From Usnea hakonensis (Eukaryota; Ascomycota; Lecanoromycetes; Lecanorales; Parmeliaceae): DNA of 64,000 nt. This document shows positions 1 to 11,989 of this stretch, piece by piece; position 1 is the stretch's first letter; each line of letters begins with the position of its first letter. The stretch is from assembly GCA_013423325.1 (NCBI GenBank), contig BLJB01000040.1:1-64000 (forward strand), in the 5' to 3' direction. A program made the translations under genes and the position numbers. The notes beneath the pieces were generated by a model. It did not search any database. It was not told the DNA's origin and saw nothing but the letters and a program-made list of their open reading frames with translations.

Positions 1-678
1 CGCCTAAACCGTCGGCTATCGCATAGATCAACCTAACTAGACTCAGATCCACACCGTGACATAAGAGGAATTCGCTAATCGGAACTAATAACCTATATTA
101 AAATATTAAGCCGGGGACCTAGTATAGCTAGATACTAGAAATCTATAGCTCTAGTATATCTCTAAGAAGCTTTTAGAGAAATTCGAGGGCCCCTTCCCTA
201 TTTTTAAAAGTATTAGGACCTATATCTATAGACTAGAGCTACCCCTATTATAATCTTATTACGATATCTTTTATATTAACCTTTTATAGCTTATAGCCTT
301 TAATCTAGTCCCTAACTAAGTTCTACCGGTCCCGTTCCCCTCTCTTAACGCCTAAAATTAAGACGTCTAGATAGTCGAGTTAATTAAGGATAATAAAATA
401 GAACGCGATACTTTAAAGTTTAGAATTAAATAGGAAGATATCTACTACTATATTTAGAAGCCTCTTAAATACGTCTATATAGCCTCTAACGCTTTAGATA
501 ACTACTTTAAATAATACCCCTAACGCCTCGGCTATACTACTTAGGCTATATATAAAGAGAACCCTAATAATTTTAATATAGAATCTAATTTTAATTTAGA
601 AGATAGCCTATTTATCCCTACCCGCTTAAAGAGTATTAAATCTAAATCGTCCGGAGTCCGATCTTAGGGGGGGGGTAC
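1..678 (+). pseudogene. RIP-degraded 3' end of a Ty3/gypsy chromovirus pol (integrase C-terminus and chromodomain)
   Basis: Reading through stops on the plus strand, about 230-350 resembles the end of a gypsy integrase (basic/aromatic stretch then an LL.P-like segment). About 400-520 reads like a chromodomain: FRIKWED, then aromatic residues, W.PL.Y and ASNALDNYF, which fits the usual KW.GY...TWEPLENL...LL.EY pattern. Many TAG and TAA codons stand where CAG, CAA or TGG would be expected, which is the outcome of CpA-to-TpA mutation. A purine tract with nine G (about 665-675) directly precedes the LTR and would be the polypurine tract. The 5' part of the element lies off the left edge. The chromodomain assignment comes from reading a mutated sequence and is moderate. 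Confidence 0.6.
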
Positions 679-932
679 TATTACGGTTTCTTAATATATA
701 CGTAGTATATATTTAGATCTAAATTTACTCTTTTATTTACTTCTTCTAAATATATATATTATTTACTAGCGTATAGGGTACGGGTATTTAAAGGGCTTAT
801 TTTTTTAGCGAACTCTCTTTCTCTTTCTTTCCTCTTCGTATTCGTCTTATATAACTAGCCTCTACTTATAGTTAGAGATAAATCATTAATACCAAATCCT
901 TACGCCCGTGAATCCTTGCCTGAACCTTGACA
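679..932 (+). repeat. 3' LTR of the chromovirus (254 bp)
   Basis: The segment starts with TATTACGG (TGTTACGG before RIP) immediately after the G-rich polypurine tract and ends in CCTTGACA, giving the expected TG...CA ends. The last 40 bases retain CA and TG dinucleotides, so the outer edge escaped mutation. The partner LTR would lie off the left edge, so the boundary rests on one copy. Confidence 0.55.
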
Positions 933-3900
933 CTCCTATTAATTATCCGATAGATATAGGCGTTTAGTAGAATACTAGTTAAATATAAGAGATTTTAAAG
1001 AAGTATATAAAATAGCTCTAGCTAATAGTTCTTAAAAAGATTCATTAAAATCTCTATAATATATAATATAAGATCTATATAGTTAGTTAGAAATTAGCTA
1101 TCTTATAAAATAGTCTACTCGTAATAAATATATCTCTCGAAGCTATTAATAAGCTACGTACTAGATTATTTAAAATAGAGGCTTAGCTCTTTAGAGCGAC
1201 TATATTAGATATAAAGAATAGTTAGACGCGTTATTTCGAAAAGATATAGAGAGAAGTAGAATCGAGGTTATAGGGCTTAAAGTAATTAGTTTTCTATATA
1301 AATATAATATTATATTAATATTCTAGTTTTAAAATTATAACGAATTCTATCTCTACTAAGTACTAATAATACTATATTTTTATTTATAAATATCTTATAT
1401 TAATATCCGCGCTAAGAAATTTATAGATTTAAAACCCTAGTAGCCCTATTAAATATAAATATAGAAATCTAGATAATAGTATTTTCTACACTACTACTAC
1501 TACTACTATTCTCTAAGAATAAATTTAGATAGAGGACTTACTAATAAAATATCTTATTTTAATACTCTCTAGTAGATTAAACTCGCTATTAATATATCTT
1601 ATTTTAATTTTCTAGTAGATTAAGATTACCTTTCTTTAATATTATAAATTTAATAAATATAATTAAGCTAGAAGCGAGATTAATATAATCTTCCTCCACT
1701 TTATAACATTTAGATTCTATAGATAAATACTAATTTATATAAGAGCCTCGGCATTTCTTTAACTTATTAATAGTTAGCGGAGTTAGGATAGAATTAATAT
1801 AGTAATAATTTAAAGGGTATTATCTAAATACTTTCTATATAATATTAGAGAAATCTTCTACTAGATTATAATAGTAATATTTATACTCTATATTAATCTA
1901 TTAATAGTAGTCCTTAATATTATTTATTTACTTAATAATATAGCTAATAAAATAGTTATAAAGTTCTATACTACTCTAAAGATCTTTATAAATCTTCTCG
2001 AAAGCTATATATATATCCTCTAAGTTATTAAGACTCTAGATATAGGAGTTATTAACGTAGCTAGCTATCTATATAAGCTAAAGGGTAAAGGCTTAGAATT
2101 TAGAACTAGAATTAAGTACTTAGCTAGAGTCTAAATCTTATAAATTAGAATAGAAATTCGAGCGGGCTCTAGAGGAGCTACTATTATTATAGACATCTAA
2201 TATACTAGATTTATCCTTACGAGGGTTAGTAAAAGAATAATTAGTAATACTACTAGCTTTACTTTTAAGCGGCCTACTATAGATTCTCTTAAAGATACTT
2301 ATAATATACGAAGAGTAAGATATATAGAGAGTTAGATATATAGAGAGTTAGATATATAGAGAGTTAGATATATAGAGAGTTAGATATATAGAGAGTTAGA
2401 TATATAGAGCGTTAGATATATAAAGAGTAAGATTAAAGATATTAAGTATTAGAAATTAGATAGAGCGAGGGGGAAATATAGATATTTATATTATATTCCT
2501 AAAATATTAATAAATCTAAGGCTTCTTATATTATATATCTTAATCTTATCCCTTTATACTATCTTAAATTAAGTTATAAAAGTAGAATATTCTAGTTATA
2601 CCTAATTTTCGCCTAATATATAGTATTATAAATATTCCTATACTTAATTACTCTATATAATTAAATATTAATATATAAATAGAATATAAGATATAATATT
2701 TACTTTAAATATAATATACTAATTAGATCTTCTACCCCCGCGCTAAATTTTTACTAAGACTCGTTCACTATAGTATACTATTAATATATATTAGTAATCT
2801 ATATATATAGTAACGGGAAGAGAGAAAAAGGAGTATATCTATTACTAAATTTAGATAAGAGAAATACGGGTTTAGCGGTAACTAATAATATTAAAAGAGA
2901 AGTAGTTAATAGAGAGACTAAATAAGAAGATAGATACCCTATATATTAGTACCTAAGCTTATAATATCTAGTCTTAAGATATTTAAGGCCGTTTCTCTCC
3001 TTATATAGATATATAAGATATTTAAAGCTAATTCTCTTATTATATAGATATTAACTAAAGATTCGTATTAATAGATATATAAAATAGTTTAAATAAGGGA
3101 GAGCGAGGCTTACAACCTAAAAATATAGAATTAGATACTTTCTAACTACTATATATTAAGTCCGATTATTAATTTTTAGGATAATTTATAGCTAGGAGAG
3201 CTAGGTCGGCTCTTTACTAAAACTTAATATATAATATAGAATTACGGACGATAAAAGGATAATTAGAAATAATTTTAAAAACTAATTTATAAAAGATTAT
3301 AAGCTTTATAGTATATAATAGATATAAAGGTACTAAGTACTATTTATATTAAAATAGTAATCCCGAGTAGCGCGGCCTAGATAACTAGGTTCTAATACTC
3401 TAATAACGCTAGAGAGCTACCCGTAGTACTTCGCCCTAGAATCGAAAGTATTACTTAAACTAGTTATCTTTCTAAAAAGTAGGAGCTTACGCTATAATAG
3501 ATCTATTTCTAGAGTCTAAAATATTATTAAGAATTCGCTAATTTTAGATAATATATTAAGTATCTAATTTCTATCTCTCTATATAGCCGTAATTACTACC
3601 CTAAATAGAATAATAACGATTAAAGCTATTATAGTTAGACCCGATACTAAAATTAATAGAGATTTATTATAGCTTCGGCTATTTCGTAGAGATCTAATAT
3701 AGAGGGTAATTATCCGTAGCTTAAGAATTACTAGTATACTACGTATTATTACTAATATAGAGGATAGAAGCTAGGTAGTTATAAGGGGCTATATTAGATA
3801 TACTATTAATATTATCCTCTTCTTATTTACTAGAGATAATAATCTACTCTTTATCTTAGCTATCTATAGAGCTCGCCTAATTTTAATAAGTTATATTCTA

Positions 3901-4949
3901 ATAATACCTTTAGGTACTTACCTTATCGTTTTCGCCCTATTAATTAAGATAATATCTATAATAACGGACCCCTTACTCGTACTTATTAGAATTAATCTTC
4001 TAAATATATCGAGTTTAATAATAGATAATATTATAATATTTATACTCCCTCTATACTATTTTTATTTTATATATAAATTAAAATAATAATACTCTATTAG
4101 GATATAAGACTACTATAATAAAGCTAAAAATTAAGGTAGAAAAAAATAAGAGGGAAAGGATATAACTAGTAAATAACTCTTACTAGTAAACTAATTTACT
4201 ATTTTACTACCTATCTTATCTCCGCTAATAGGGTTACTCGAGAACGTAAGTAGTTATATCTTAATAGAGACTTATAGAAGTATATATATAGTTAATAAAG
4301 ATTAACGTTAATATAACTATAATTTATAATCTTAGCGTAGTAGACTACGCTTTCTCTATCTATATTTCTAGACTTATTTTTAGGTATAGTAAGATATAGG
4401 GAATAGTACTCTAAAAATAAATATATAAAATAATATATAATACTTTAGCGCCTTACTTTAGATATTAATTAATTTCGATATATACTTCTACTAAATTAGT
4501 ATTAATTAAAATAGTACTTCTAGACTAAGCTATATATAGTAATCGCTCCGCTCTCTCCGCTCCTCTTCGATAAGCTCTAGCTAAGTAATTTATCTATTAT
4601 TACGCTTAACTATATATATTATCCTTATCTAAGCTAATACCTTAACTACTATTAAGATATTATATAAAAAGATAATCTTATACTAGATACTATTATTAAT
4701 AGAGACTTTTTTTATATTTCGCTACTATTTAAGACTAGTCCATAATTCCTTTAGTAGTCTTAGATAATAGTAGACCTACTCCTCCTAACGAAGCTTAATT
4801 TAATAGATCTTATATTCTTAATATAAGTATTTACGTCTTTAAAGTACTCTACTTTTCTTTTCTTTTCTCTTCTTCTTCTTAAGACCCTCGATTTTTTACT
4901 ATAATACTATTATACTATTTCCTAGTCTATAATAGTTAAGATTATCTAA
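933..4949. other. Unassigned RIP-mutated AT-rich sequence
   Basis: About 4 kb with almost no CA or TG dinucleotides and no open frame of useful length. It is very probably degraded transposon sequence, but I could not read a family-specific motif in it on either strand. A 16-bp tandem repeat (listed separately) and a short (CTA)n run near 1490-1510 are the only clear structures. Confidence 0.6.
2321..2438. repeat. 16-bp tandem repeat, about 7 copies
   Basis: The unit TATATAGAGAGTTAGA repeats head to tail about seven times. The first and last copies are diverged (GAGTAAGA at the left edge, GAGCGTTAGA and AAGAGTAAGA at the right). It lies inside mutated transposon sequence with no coding context. 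Confidence 0.85.
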
Positions 4950-5905
4950 AGATACTATATTATTACTAGTTAATAATTACTATTATCTCTTACTTCTTAT
5001 TCTTATACTCCTACTATTACTAGTTAATACTACTATCTTTTACTTCTTACTCTTATACTTATAATCCCTTTATTACTAGTTAATAATTACTACTATCGAA
5101 GGAGACGGAGGCAATAAGGGGAAGAGTACGGGGCTAGGGTAACACAGCCTGGCGCACCCTATGGGAAGGCTACCGCACGGGTATACCCGAAAACGAGAGG
5201 ATACCAGCTCAGGGTCCTAAGGACTAGAAAACGAGGAGAATACTTTACTATAACCTCGCGAAAGCCGAAAGCTCTGCCCTAATCTAGATACGAATAGAGA
5301 AGATCGGGCTAGTATAATTCCTTTTTTATTATAAGGTCCTAGGTATCTATATAGCTAGCTATAAATACGGCTAGCCGAAATAGAATATTAAATATATCCT
5401 TATCTTCTATTCGAGGCTAGAATAATTTAGACTAGTACTTCTAGAATCCGCGGGAACTAGTAATCTACGGAGAATACTAATTATCCTAAAGGGGGCGAGG
5501 GCGTTAATTAGATAGCTAATCTAATTTAGCCTTCTAGACTAGTATTCTCTAATAAAAGACTAGTTATATAGAGGTAGAGTAGTCTAAGGGGTATAAATAT
5601 TAATATAAAAAGGGTAAAGGAATACGAGTATAGAGGATACTAAGTAGTAATAGTTAAAAATAGTATATAGACTTAAAATAGTAGAAATAAGTAAGAGTAC
5701 GATAAGGTTTTTTACTCTAATAGTAGTAATACTATAAAGGTTTCCCTTATATTATTACTATAGAGCTTCCCGTAATTATCTTTCATATAGTTAGATAGAT
5801 ACAAGTATGAATTCTAATCTAATCCAATTACTACTATCTCTTATTTCTTACTTTTATACTCCTACTATTACTAGTTAATAATTACTACTATTATTTACTT
5901 CTTAC
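4950..5905. repeat. ~55-bp tandem array interrupted by a LINE-A fragment
   Basis: Units of roughly 55 bp built on ATTACTAGTTAATAATTACT followed by a CTCTTACTTCTTACTCTTATACT-like pyrimidine run occur at about 4960, 5016 and 5069, and resume at about 5826-5905. The array is split by the LINE-A insertion at 5098-5825, with a copy of the 13-bp target on each side. Confidence 0.75.
5098..5825 (+). mobile_element. LINE-A, 5'-truncated copy (3' end, 728 bp)
   Basis: The sequence is the reverse complement of the right part of the copies at 9089-9582 and 11272-12000. It ends in a short tail of AATCT/AATCC units, the pentamer tail of this family. It is bracketed by the 13-bp direct repeat AATTACTACTATC (5085-5097 and 5826-5838), which fits a target-site duplication made by target-primed reverse transcription. 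No coding motif is left, so it is 3' end and UTR only. The first ~190 bases keep CA and TG dinucleotides whereas the rest is strongly RIP-mutated. Confidence 0.85.
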
Positions 5906-8900
5906 TTTTACTCTCCTAATTTTAATTCTAATCTATTAAAGCTTTCCTATTCTATCTTATTATTAACGGTACCTTTTCGGGAATTTAGAAAGATATAGAT
6001 AAAGATAATACTTAAGATATTAAAATAGAAGATAATAAAAATAGAAATAATCTTTTAGACCTCGAAATACTAGAAGATATAAACGATAATAGTAAAGACT
6101 CTATACTAGATATCTTTGAATTTAACGCTTAGAATAACCCTAGTATAGAGATTATTAATCTATAGTCTCTTATTTATATTTACTAACTAGGATCTAGATA
6201 TCGATTCCTTTAATATAATATTAGAAGACGCGACTTTAGAGATAGAAAATATAATAAATTATCTTTATATTAACTAGTCTATTAATCTATCTATTAATCT
6301 ATCTATTAATCTATCTATTAATCTATCTAAGTATAGATAGCGTCGGTTTTAAGCCTATCTTAAAATCGTTAATTAGAAGAAATATTTAAAGACCTCGAAG
6401 TTCCCTATAAAAAGGAAAAAAAAGGATTTATATACTTTAAGACTATTCGATCCTATATTAATATTTACCTTAAGTATATATTCGAAGACTTTAAAGCTTA
6501 AATTTAATCTCGATTATTCTACTAAAAAAGACCTATATTATAATAAGATAAAATTCGATAAGGCTAAAATTATTATTATAGAAAAAGTATATTTTAATAT
6601 TACCCTCTTAAACTTTATAACTAATTTATTAGATTATTATCTATATAGAGTCCTCTCTTAACCTCCCTAAAATACTAGATACTTTAAAATCCTCTAAAAA
6701 AGGAATAAAGATTATTTAGGAAAACTAACTATTATATTCTCTAATACTAGTATTTTTTTATCTATTAGGGGCAAGTCCTTCTAATAACGCGTAGATACTA
6801 TAACCCTAGAAGGCTAATTCTTTAATATTAATTTAAATAAGATTTAAAGCCTCTTTAATCGACTCTACTATATATTATAACGACTAGAGCTAATAATAAT
6901 CTTTAATAAATATATACGAAATCGTTTCCTTTATATAATTCTAAATTAAATTATATAATATATAAATTCTACCTTTAAACTTAAAGCTCTTATAAGATCT
7001 TAATATAATATTCTAGAATATTATAGGTCGCTCTAGTTAGCCTTTTTTCTCTACGGCTTTATATTTATACTAATAAGAGTAGAATTCTATCTAGCCTTAA
7101 TTATAATTAAAGTTATAAATATATTATCTATACCTATAAAGATATCTTTTTAGAATTAGTATATAATTAATAGAATAGACTATTCTAAGAATCTTAAAGA
7201 CCTAGCTTTCTATTAATCTTAATATTAGCGTAATTCTCTACTTAATCTTCTAAAGTAACTATTAAAGCTTTAATATTATCTACGCGATTAAAACTCTATA
7301 GATTAAAAAGAGTAAATTAAAAACGTACTTTTTTTAGTAGAGAAGATAGAGTATATCTTTAATAACTTTCTTAATTCTAAATTATACCTCTATTATCTTA
7401 CCGCGGAGGTAAGAAATACTAGCGCGTAGAGTCGAATTAGTAGTACTAATAATATATAAGCAATATAGACTTTTCTAGAGATATAGATAGAGATTATAAT
7501 TTAATCTATATAAAGTCTCCCTCTCCCTTATTAAGCTAGGTTCTAGATACTAATTAGCTTTTAGTACTTTTAGGTACTACGTTACTATTTATATACCTTT
7601 AATTACTAGTACTATTTTTAGTCTATTATAAATCTATCTAATTTCTAAGCTAACGGGTCGCTAGCTATTAATTCTTTAAATAATACTAGATAAGATAATA
7701 AAGAGTAAAGATATTAAAGAATATTAGTATACTAGATATATATACCCTTTACCTTCTAATATAAACGACTAGAAGCTAATTATATAATAGATATTACTAC
7801 TAATATTAAAAATACTCGTATCTATAAAGGGGTTATACCGATTTATATTTATTATAAATATATTAAGAACGGACCCTCTATCTACCCTTATAAACTATAT
7901 TTATAACCTTATAAATATTATATTTTAATATAACTATTAGTTAAACTTTTCTAGAAAAGGTTCTACGTATTCTACTATTAGAAGGCTTACTAACTTCTAG
8001 AGGAGAAGAAAAAGAAGATTATAAATCTAGATCTACTACGCTATATTAAAAATATAGTCTATAATAATTTTATCTAGATCTATAGTATTATAGACTATTA
8101 AATATATTAGGACTTTCTAGAGTTCCGGGTTCATATAATCTAGAACTAATTATAGAGTTAAGCTTTTAAGGAAGAAGATATCCTCTATACCTAAAAAGAT
8201 TCTTATATAGTAGATATATATAGAGATAGCGCGTAGAGTAAGTAAAGTAATATAACCCCTAATACTAATACTAATTATAGACTAGCGAATATTAGTAATA
8301 TACGGGAAGTATAGCTTAGTTATATTATAAGCCCGTTTATTATAAGCTCTAATAATATTTTCTAAGTCGCCTTAAATACGAATAGAAATATTAGGTATTA
8401 TATTTCTAGTAATATTAGTATTACTAGCTAGATATTTAATTTCTTTCTAGATTAATATCTACTAATCTACTTACCTCTAACTAAAAGATTACGTTTAGTA
8501 GAGACTTAAATAGATCTAGATAATATATTAAAAGCGTTCTATAATATTATTATAACTATAAACTCGATTCTAAAGTTAAAGAAAATTCGTTATTAATAGA
8601 TATTTAAAATATAGTAGATAGCGGAGCTTTATACTATATTACGTACTATATAACCTAGATCTAAGTTAAGACTATATAGCGATTAATACGTATCTAGAGA
8701 TAGTTCTAGTATTAACTAGATATATTATCTTCGAATAGTTAAAGAAGCCTATATTATCTATTAATATATCTAGTTTTATAATATCTAGAAACTATCTAAA
8801 TATCGGCTTATTATTTAAAGCGACTTAAAATTCTATTTTAAGAAAGGCGTCTTTTTTCTATTCTTAATATCTATACCTATCGAGTACTAGTATAAATATA

Positions 8901-9088
8901 ATAACTAAATATTCTTCGATTATTAATTTATAATTAAGGATCGGGTCTATAACTATACTACTAAATATTATTATCTAATAAATACTAATTTAATAATATT
9001 CTAGACGTACTAAAATTACTTAGATATAGCGCTAAAAAATAGTAAGAAAAAGAATAATAGCTAGACTATTTAAAATAAACTCGGCCTT
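5839..9088 (+). mobile_element. RIP-degraded copia-like retrotransposon relic
   Basis: Around 8608-8650 one plus-strand frame reads VDSGA followed three residues later by I and T. This fits the Ty1/copia aspartic protease signature DSGAS.HIT. About 60-100 residues further on comes a segment ending LKFYFKKGV, comparable to the strand region that follows the protease in copia polyproteins. The rest (5906-8580) would be gag territory but no zinc knuckle is clear. Stops fill every frame. No LTRs were identified. The relic continues beyond the LINE-A insertion at 9089 and may extend to about 11,000, though I could not confirm integrase or reverse transcriptase. Confidence 0.4.
6279..6329. repeat. 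12-bp tandem repeat (ATTAATCTATCT), ~4 copies
   Basis: Four near-perfect head-to-tail units inside the copia-like relic. Confidence 0.85.
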
Positions 9089-9582
9089 GGATTGGATTGG
9101 ATTGGAATTTATACTCGTGTCTATCTAACTATATAAAAGATAATTACGGGAAGCTCTATAGTAATAGTATAAGGGAAACCTTTATAGTATTATTATTACT
9201 AGGGTAAAAAACCTTATTATACTCCTACTTATCTCTACTATTTTAAGTCTATATACTACCTTCGACTACTACTACTTAGTACCCCCTATACTCGTATTCC
9301 TCTACCCTCTTTATATCGATACTCGCGCCCCTTAGGCTACTCTACCCCTATATAACTAGTCTTTTACTAGGGAATACTAGCCTAGAAGGCTAGATTAGAT
9401 TAGTTATCTAGTTAACGCCCTCGCCCCCTTTAGGGTAGTTAGTATTCTCCGTAGATTACTAATTCCCGCGGATTCTAGAAGTACTGGTCTGAATTGTCCT
9501 AGCCTCGGATAGAAGATAAGGATATATTTGGTATCCTGTTTCGGCTAGCCGCATTCGCAGCTGGCTGTATAGATACCCGGGA
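9089..9582 (-). mobile_element. LINE-A, short 5'-truncated copy (494 bp, minus strand)
   Basis: It begins on the plus strand with repeated GGATT/ATTGG pentamers, the complement of the LINE-A 3' tail, and aligns along its length with 11272-11760. A 12-bp direct repeat AAACTCGGCCTT (9077-9088 and 9583-9594) brackets it. The truncation point (plus-strand right end, about 9483-9582) is the only part still rich in CA and TG. The copy is dead, with no coding sequence. Confidence 0.88.
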
Positions 9583-9594
9583 AAACTCGGCCTT

Positions 9595-11019
9595 AAGCCT
9601 TAACTATTACTAGATATACTATAGATAGAATTAATTAGTTATATTATATATAGCGAGCCTATAGTAATAGACTATTTACCCGATATTATATTTTTGGAGA
9701 ATTAAGAGGAGTATAATAAAAAACGAAATAATATAGCCTAGAAAACCTAGAGCTAGAACTATAAGAAACGAAGTATAGATAATAAGCTAGAACTAATAGA
9801 GAAGATACTTATACGGTATTAAAATCTTCGACTAATAATAAAAGTCGAGCGATTTTAGAAGTTAGAGGATACTATCGAGATAGATTTAAACTATATTAAT
9901 AAAATTACTAATACTTAGAAATAATAGTAACCTAAAAAGAAACGTTCCTAGAATAAGCTAAAAAAGGGAGGGGAAAATTATAAGGACTCTATAAAGCTTA
10001 AAGAGGATAAGACGCTATAGAATACCTTTAAAAGAAATACCTTCGAAAGGAATACCTTTAAAAGGAATACCTCTAAAGGGGATACCTTTAATATAAATAT
10101 CTCTAAAAGCGGGAGGAATACCTTAAGAATTATCTTTAGAAATATCTCTAAAAATATTTTTAAAGATACTTTTAAAGATATCTCTAGAGGTACCTTCGAT
10201 AAGAGGAATACCTCTATAAGAGATCCCCCTAAAAATAAGACTTCTAACTCTAATAGTAATATATCCGATACTTCTAATACTTTTAATAATAAGGATTAGA
10301 ATATATCTATAGAAAAAGATATAATCTCTACTTAAAAGACTATTATAGAAGCTACTCTATAAAATACTAATAATAGAAAAGAGATATTTAAGATATTTAA
10401 AATATATCGCTATTTAAAGATAATTAGAATAACGACTTCTCTAGTACTTATTAAAGTTATATAATCCGAACGAGATATACTAAAGTAGGAATAGAAATAG
10501 AGATAGAAAAGATAAAGAAAGTATTAAAACTAAATTAAAAATATAGATATACTACGTATTAAAGTTAATTATTCTAAACGCGCTTAAATATTAATATAGA
10601 GATAGATATCGAGGTAGAGTAAACTATATTAAGACTAAAACTAAAATTAAAATTAAGATTAAGATACGGCTAATAATAGTAATTAAAGATAGATATCTAA
10701 ACGATAGAGACTAGATATAGATAGCGAGTAGATTACTACTATATAAGAAAAGACCCCTTCTCGCCTAATCTATAAATTAATAAAAAAGTATAAAGAGAGA
10801 AGCCGACTTATAATAGAGTAACTAAAGGCTACTATTTAATACTATAATAAGAAAGCCGAAAAGAATTATCTAGATATTATAAAGATAATAAGGAATAGGA
10901 ATATAGTATAAATTATAAAACTTATTAATTATATAACTTATATTATACTTTAGATCTAACGATCGGCTTATATATTTATTTCTAAAAAGAAGTCTTCTAG
11001 ATATCCTACTCTATCTACT
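9595..11019. other. RIP-mutated sequence, probably continuing the interrupted element
   Basis: Removing the 494-bp LINE-A copy and one TSD rejoins this stretch to 5839-9088, so it is probably the same older element. Apart from the low-complexity segment at 10020-10290, no protein motif could be read with confidence. Confidence 0.45.
10020..10290 (+). repeat. Degenerate 18-24 bp repeat coding for Asn-Thr/Lys-rich peptide
   Basis: Units of the form AATACCTTYAAAAGG recur about a dozen times with substitutions and indels. In one plus-strand frame they read as K-R/G-N-T-F/S repeats. This looks like a low-complexity segment of a former protein rather than a non-coding satellite, because the period stays near multiples of three. 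Confidence 0.55.
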
Positions 11020-11271
11020 TCGTAAGAGGGATTACTAAGTAGATTACTAGAATTACTAAGATTACTAAGTAGACTACTAGAATTACTAAGATTACTAAGT
11101 AGACTACTAAGTAAATTTCTAAGTACTATATAGACTACTATATAGAGTATAAAATAAAGTATTAAATAGAGTAATAAATAGAGTACTACTTATAGTACTA
11201 TATAAAGTACTATATTAAATAGAGTATTAAATAGAGTATTAAATAGAGTACTACTACTTAAAGTATTACTT
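11020..11271. repeat. AGTACT/AGTATTAAATAG minisatellite array, left of the large LINE-A insertion
   Basis: Irregular 10-16 bp units (ATTACTAAGTAG, then AGAGTATTAAAT) fill the stretch. The array resumes after the insertion at 25082-25160 with the same unit, so it was one array split by the 13.8-kb insertion. The last 15 bases (11257-11271) are the left target-site duplication. Confidence 0.75.
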
Positions 11272-11989
11272 GGATTGGATTGGAATTCATACTCGTATCT
11301 ATCTAACTACGTGAAAGATAATTACGGGAATCTCTATAGTAATAGTATAAGGAAAACCTTCGTAATATTACTACTATTAGAGTAAAAAATCTTATCGAAC
11401 TTCTATTTATCTCTATAGTTTTAAGTCTATATACTATTTTCGATTACTACTACTTAATACTTTCTATTCTCGTACCTTTCTATCTTTTTTATATTAATAT
11501 TAGTACCCCTTAGATCGCTTCTCCCCTATATAACTAGTTTTTCGCTAGGGAATACTAGTTTAAAAGACTAGACTAAATTAGCTATCTAGTTAATACCCTT
11601 ACCCCCCTTAGAGTAATTAGTATTCTCCGTAAATTACTAATTCTTATAGATTTTAGAAGTATTAGTCTAGATTATCCTAGCCTCGAATAAAAGATAAAGA
11701 TATATTTAGTATTCTATTTTAACTAGCCGTATTCGTAATTAGCTATATAGATATCTAAGACCTTATAATAGAAGAGGAACTATACTAGCCTAATCTTCTC
11801 TATTTATATCTAGATTAGAGCGGAGCTTTCGGCTTTTATAAGATTATAATAAAGTATTCTTCTTATTTTTTAATTTTTTAAATTCTAAGCTAGTATCCTC
11901 TTATTTTTAAGTATACCTATATAATAGCCTTTCTATAGGGTATACTAGATTATATTACTCTAGCCCTATATTTTTTTTTTTATTATTTT

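Noticed and set aside
2321..2438. CRISPR-like array
   Set aside because: Uniform 16-bp units without spacers in a eukaryotic, RIP-mutated context; it is a simple tandem repeat.
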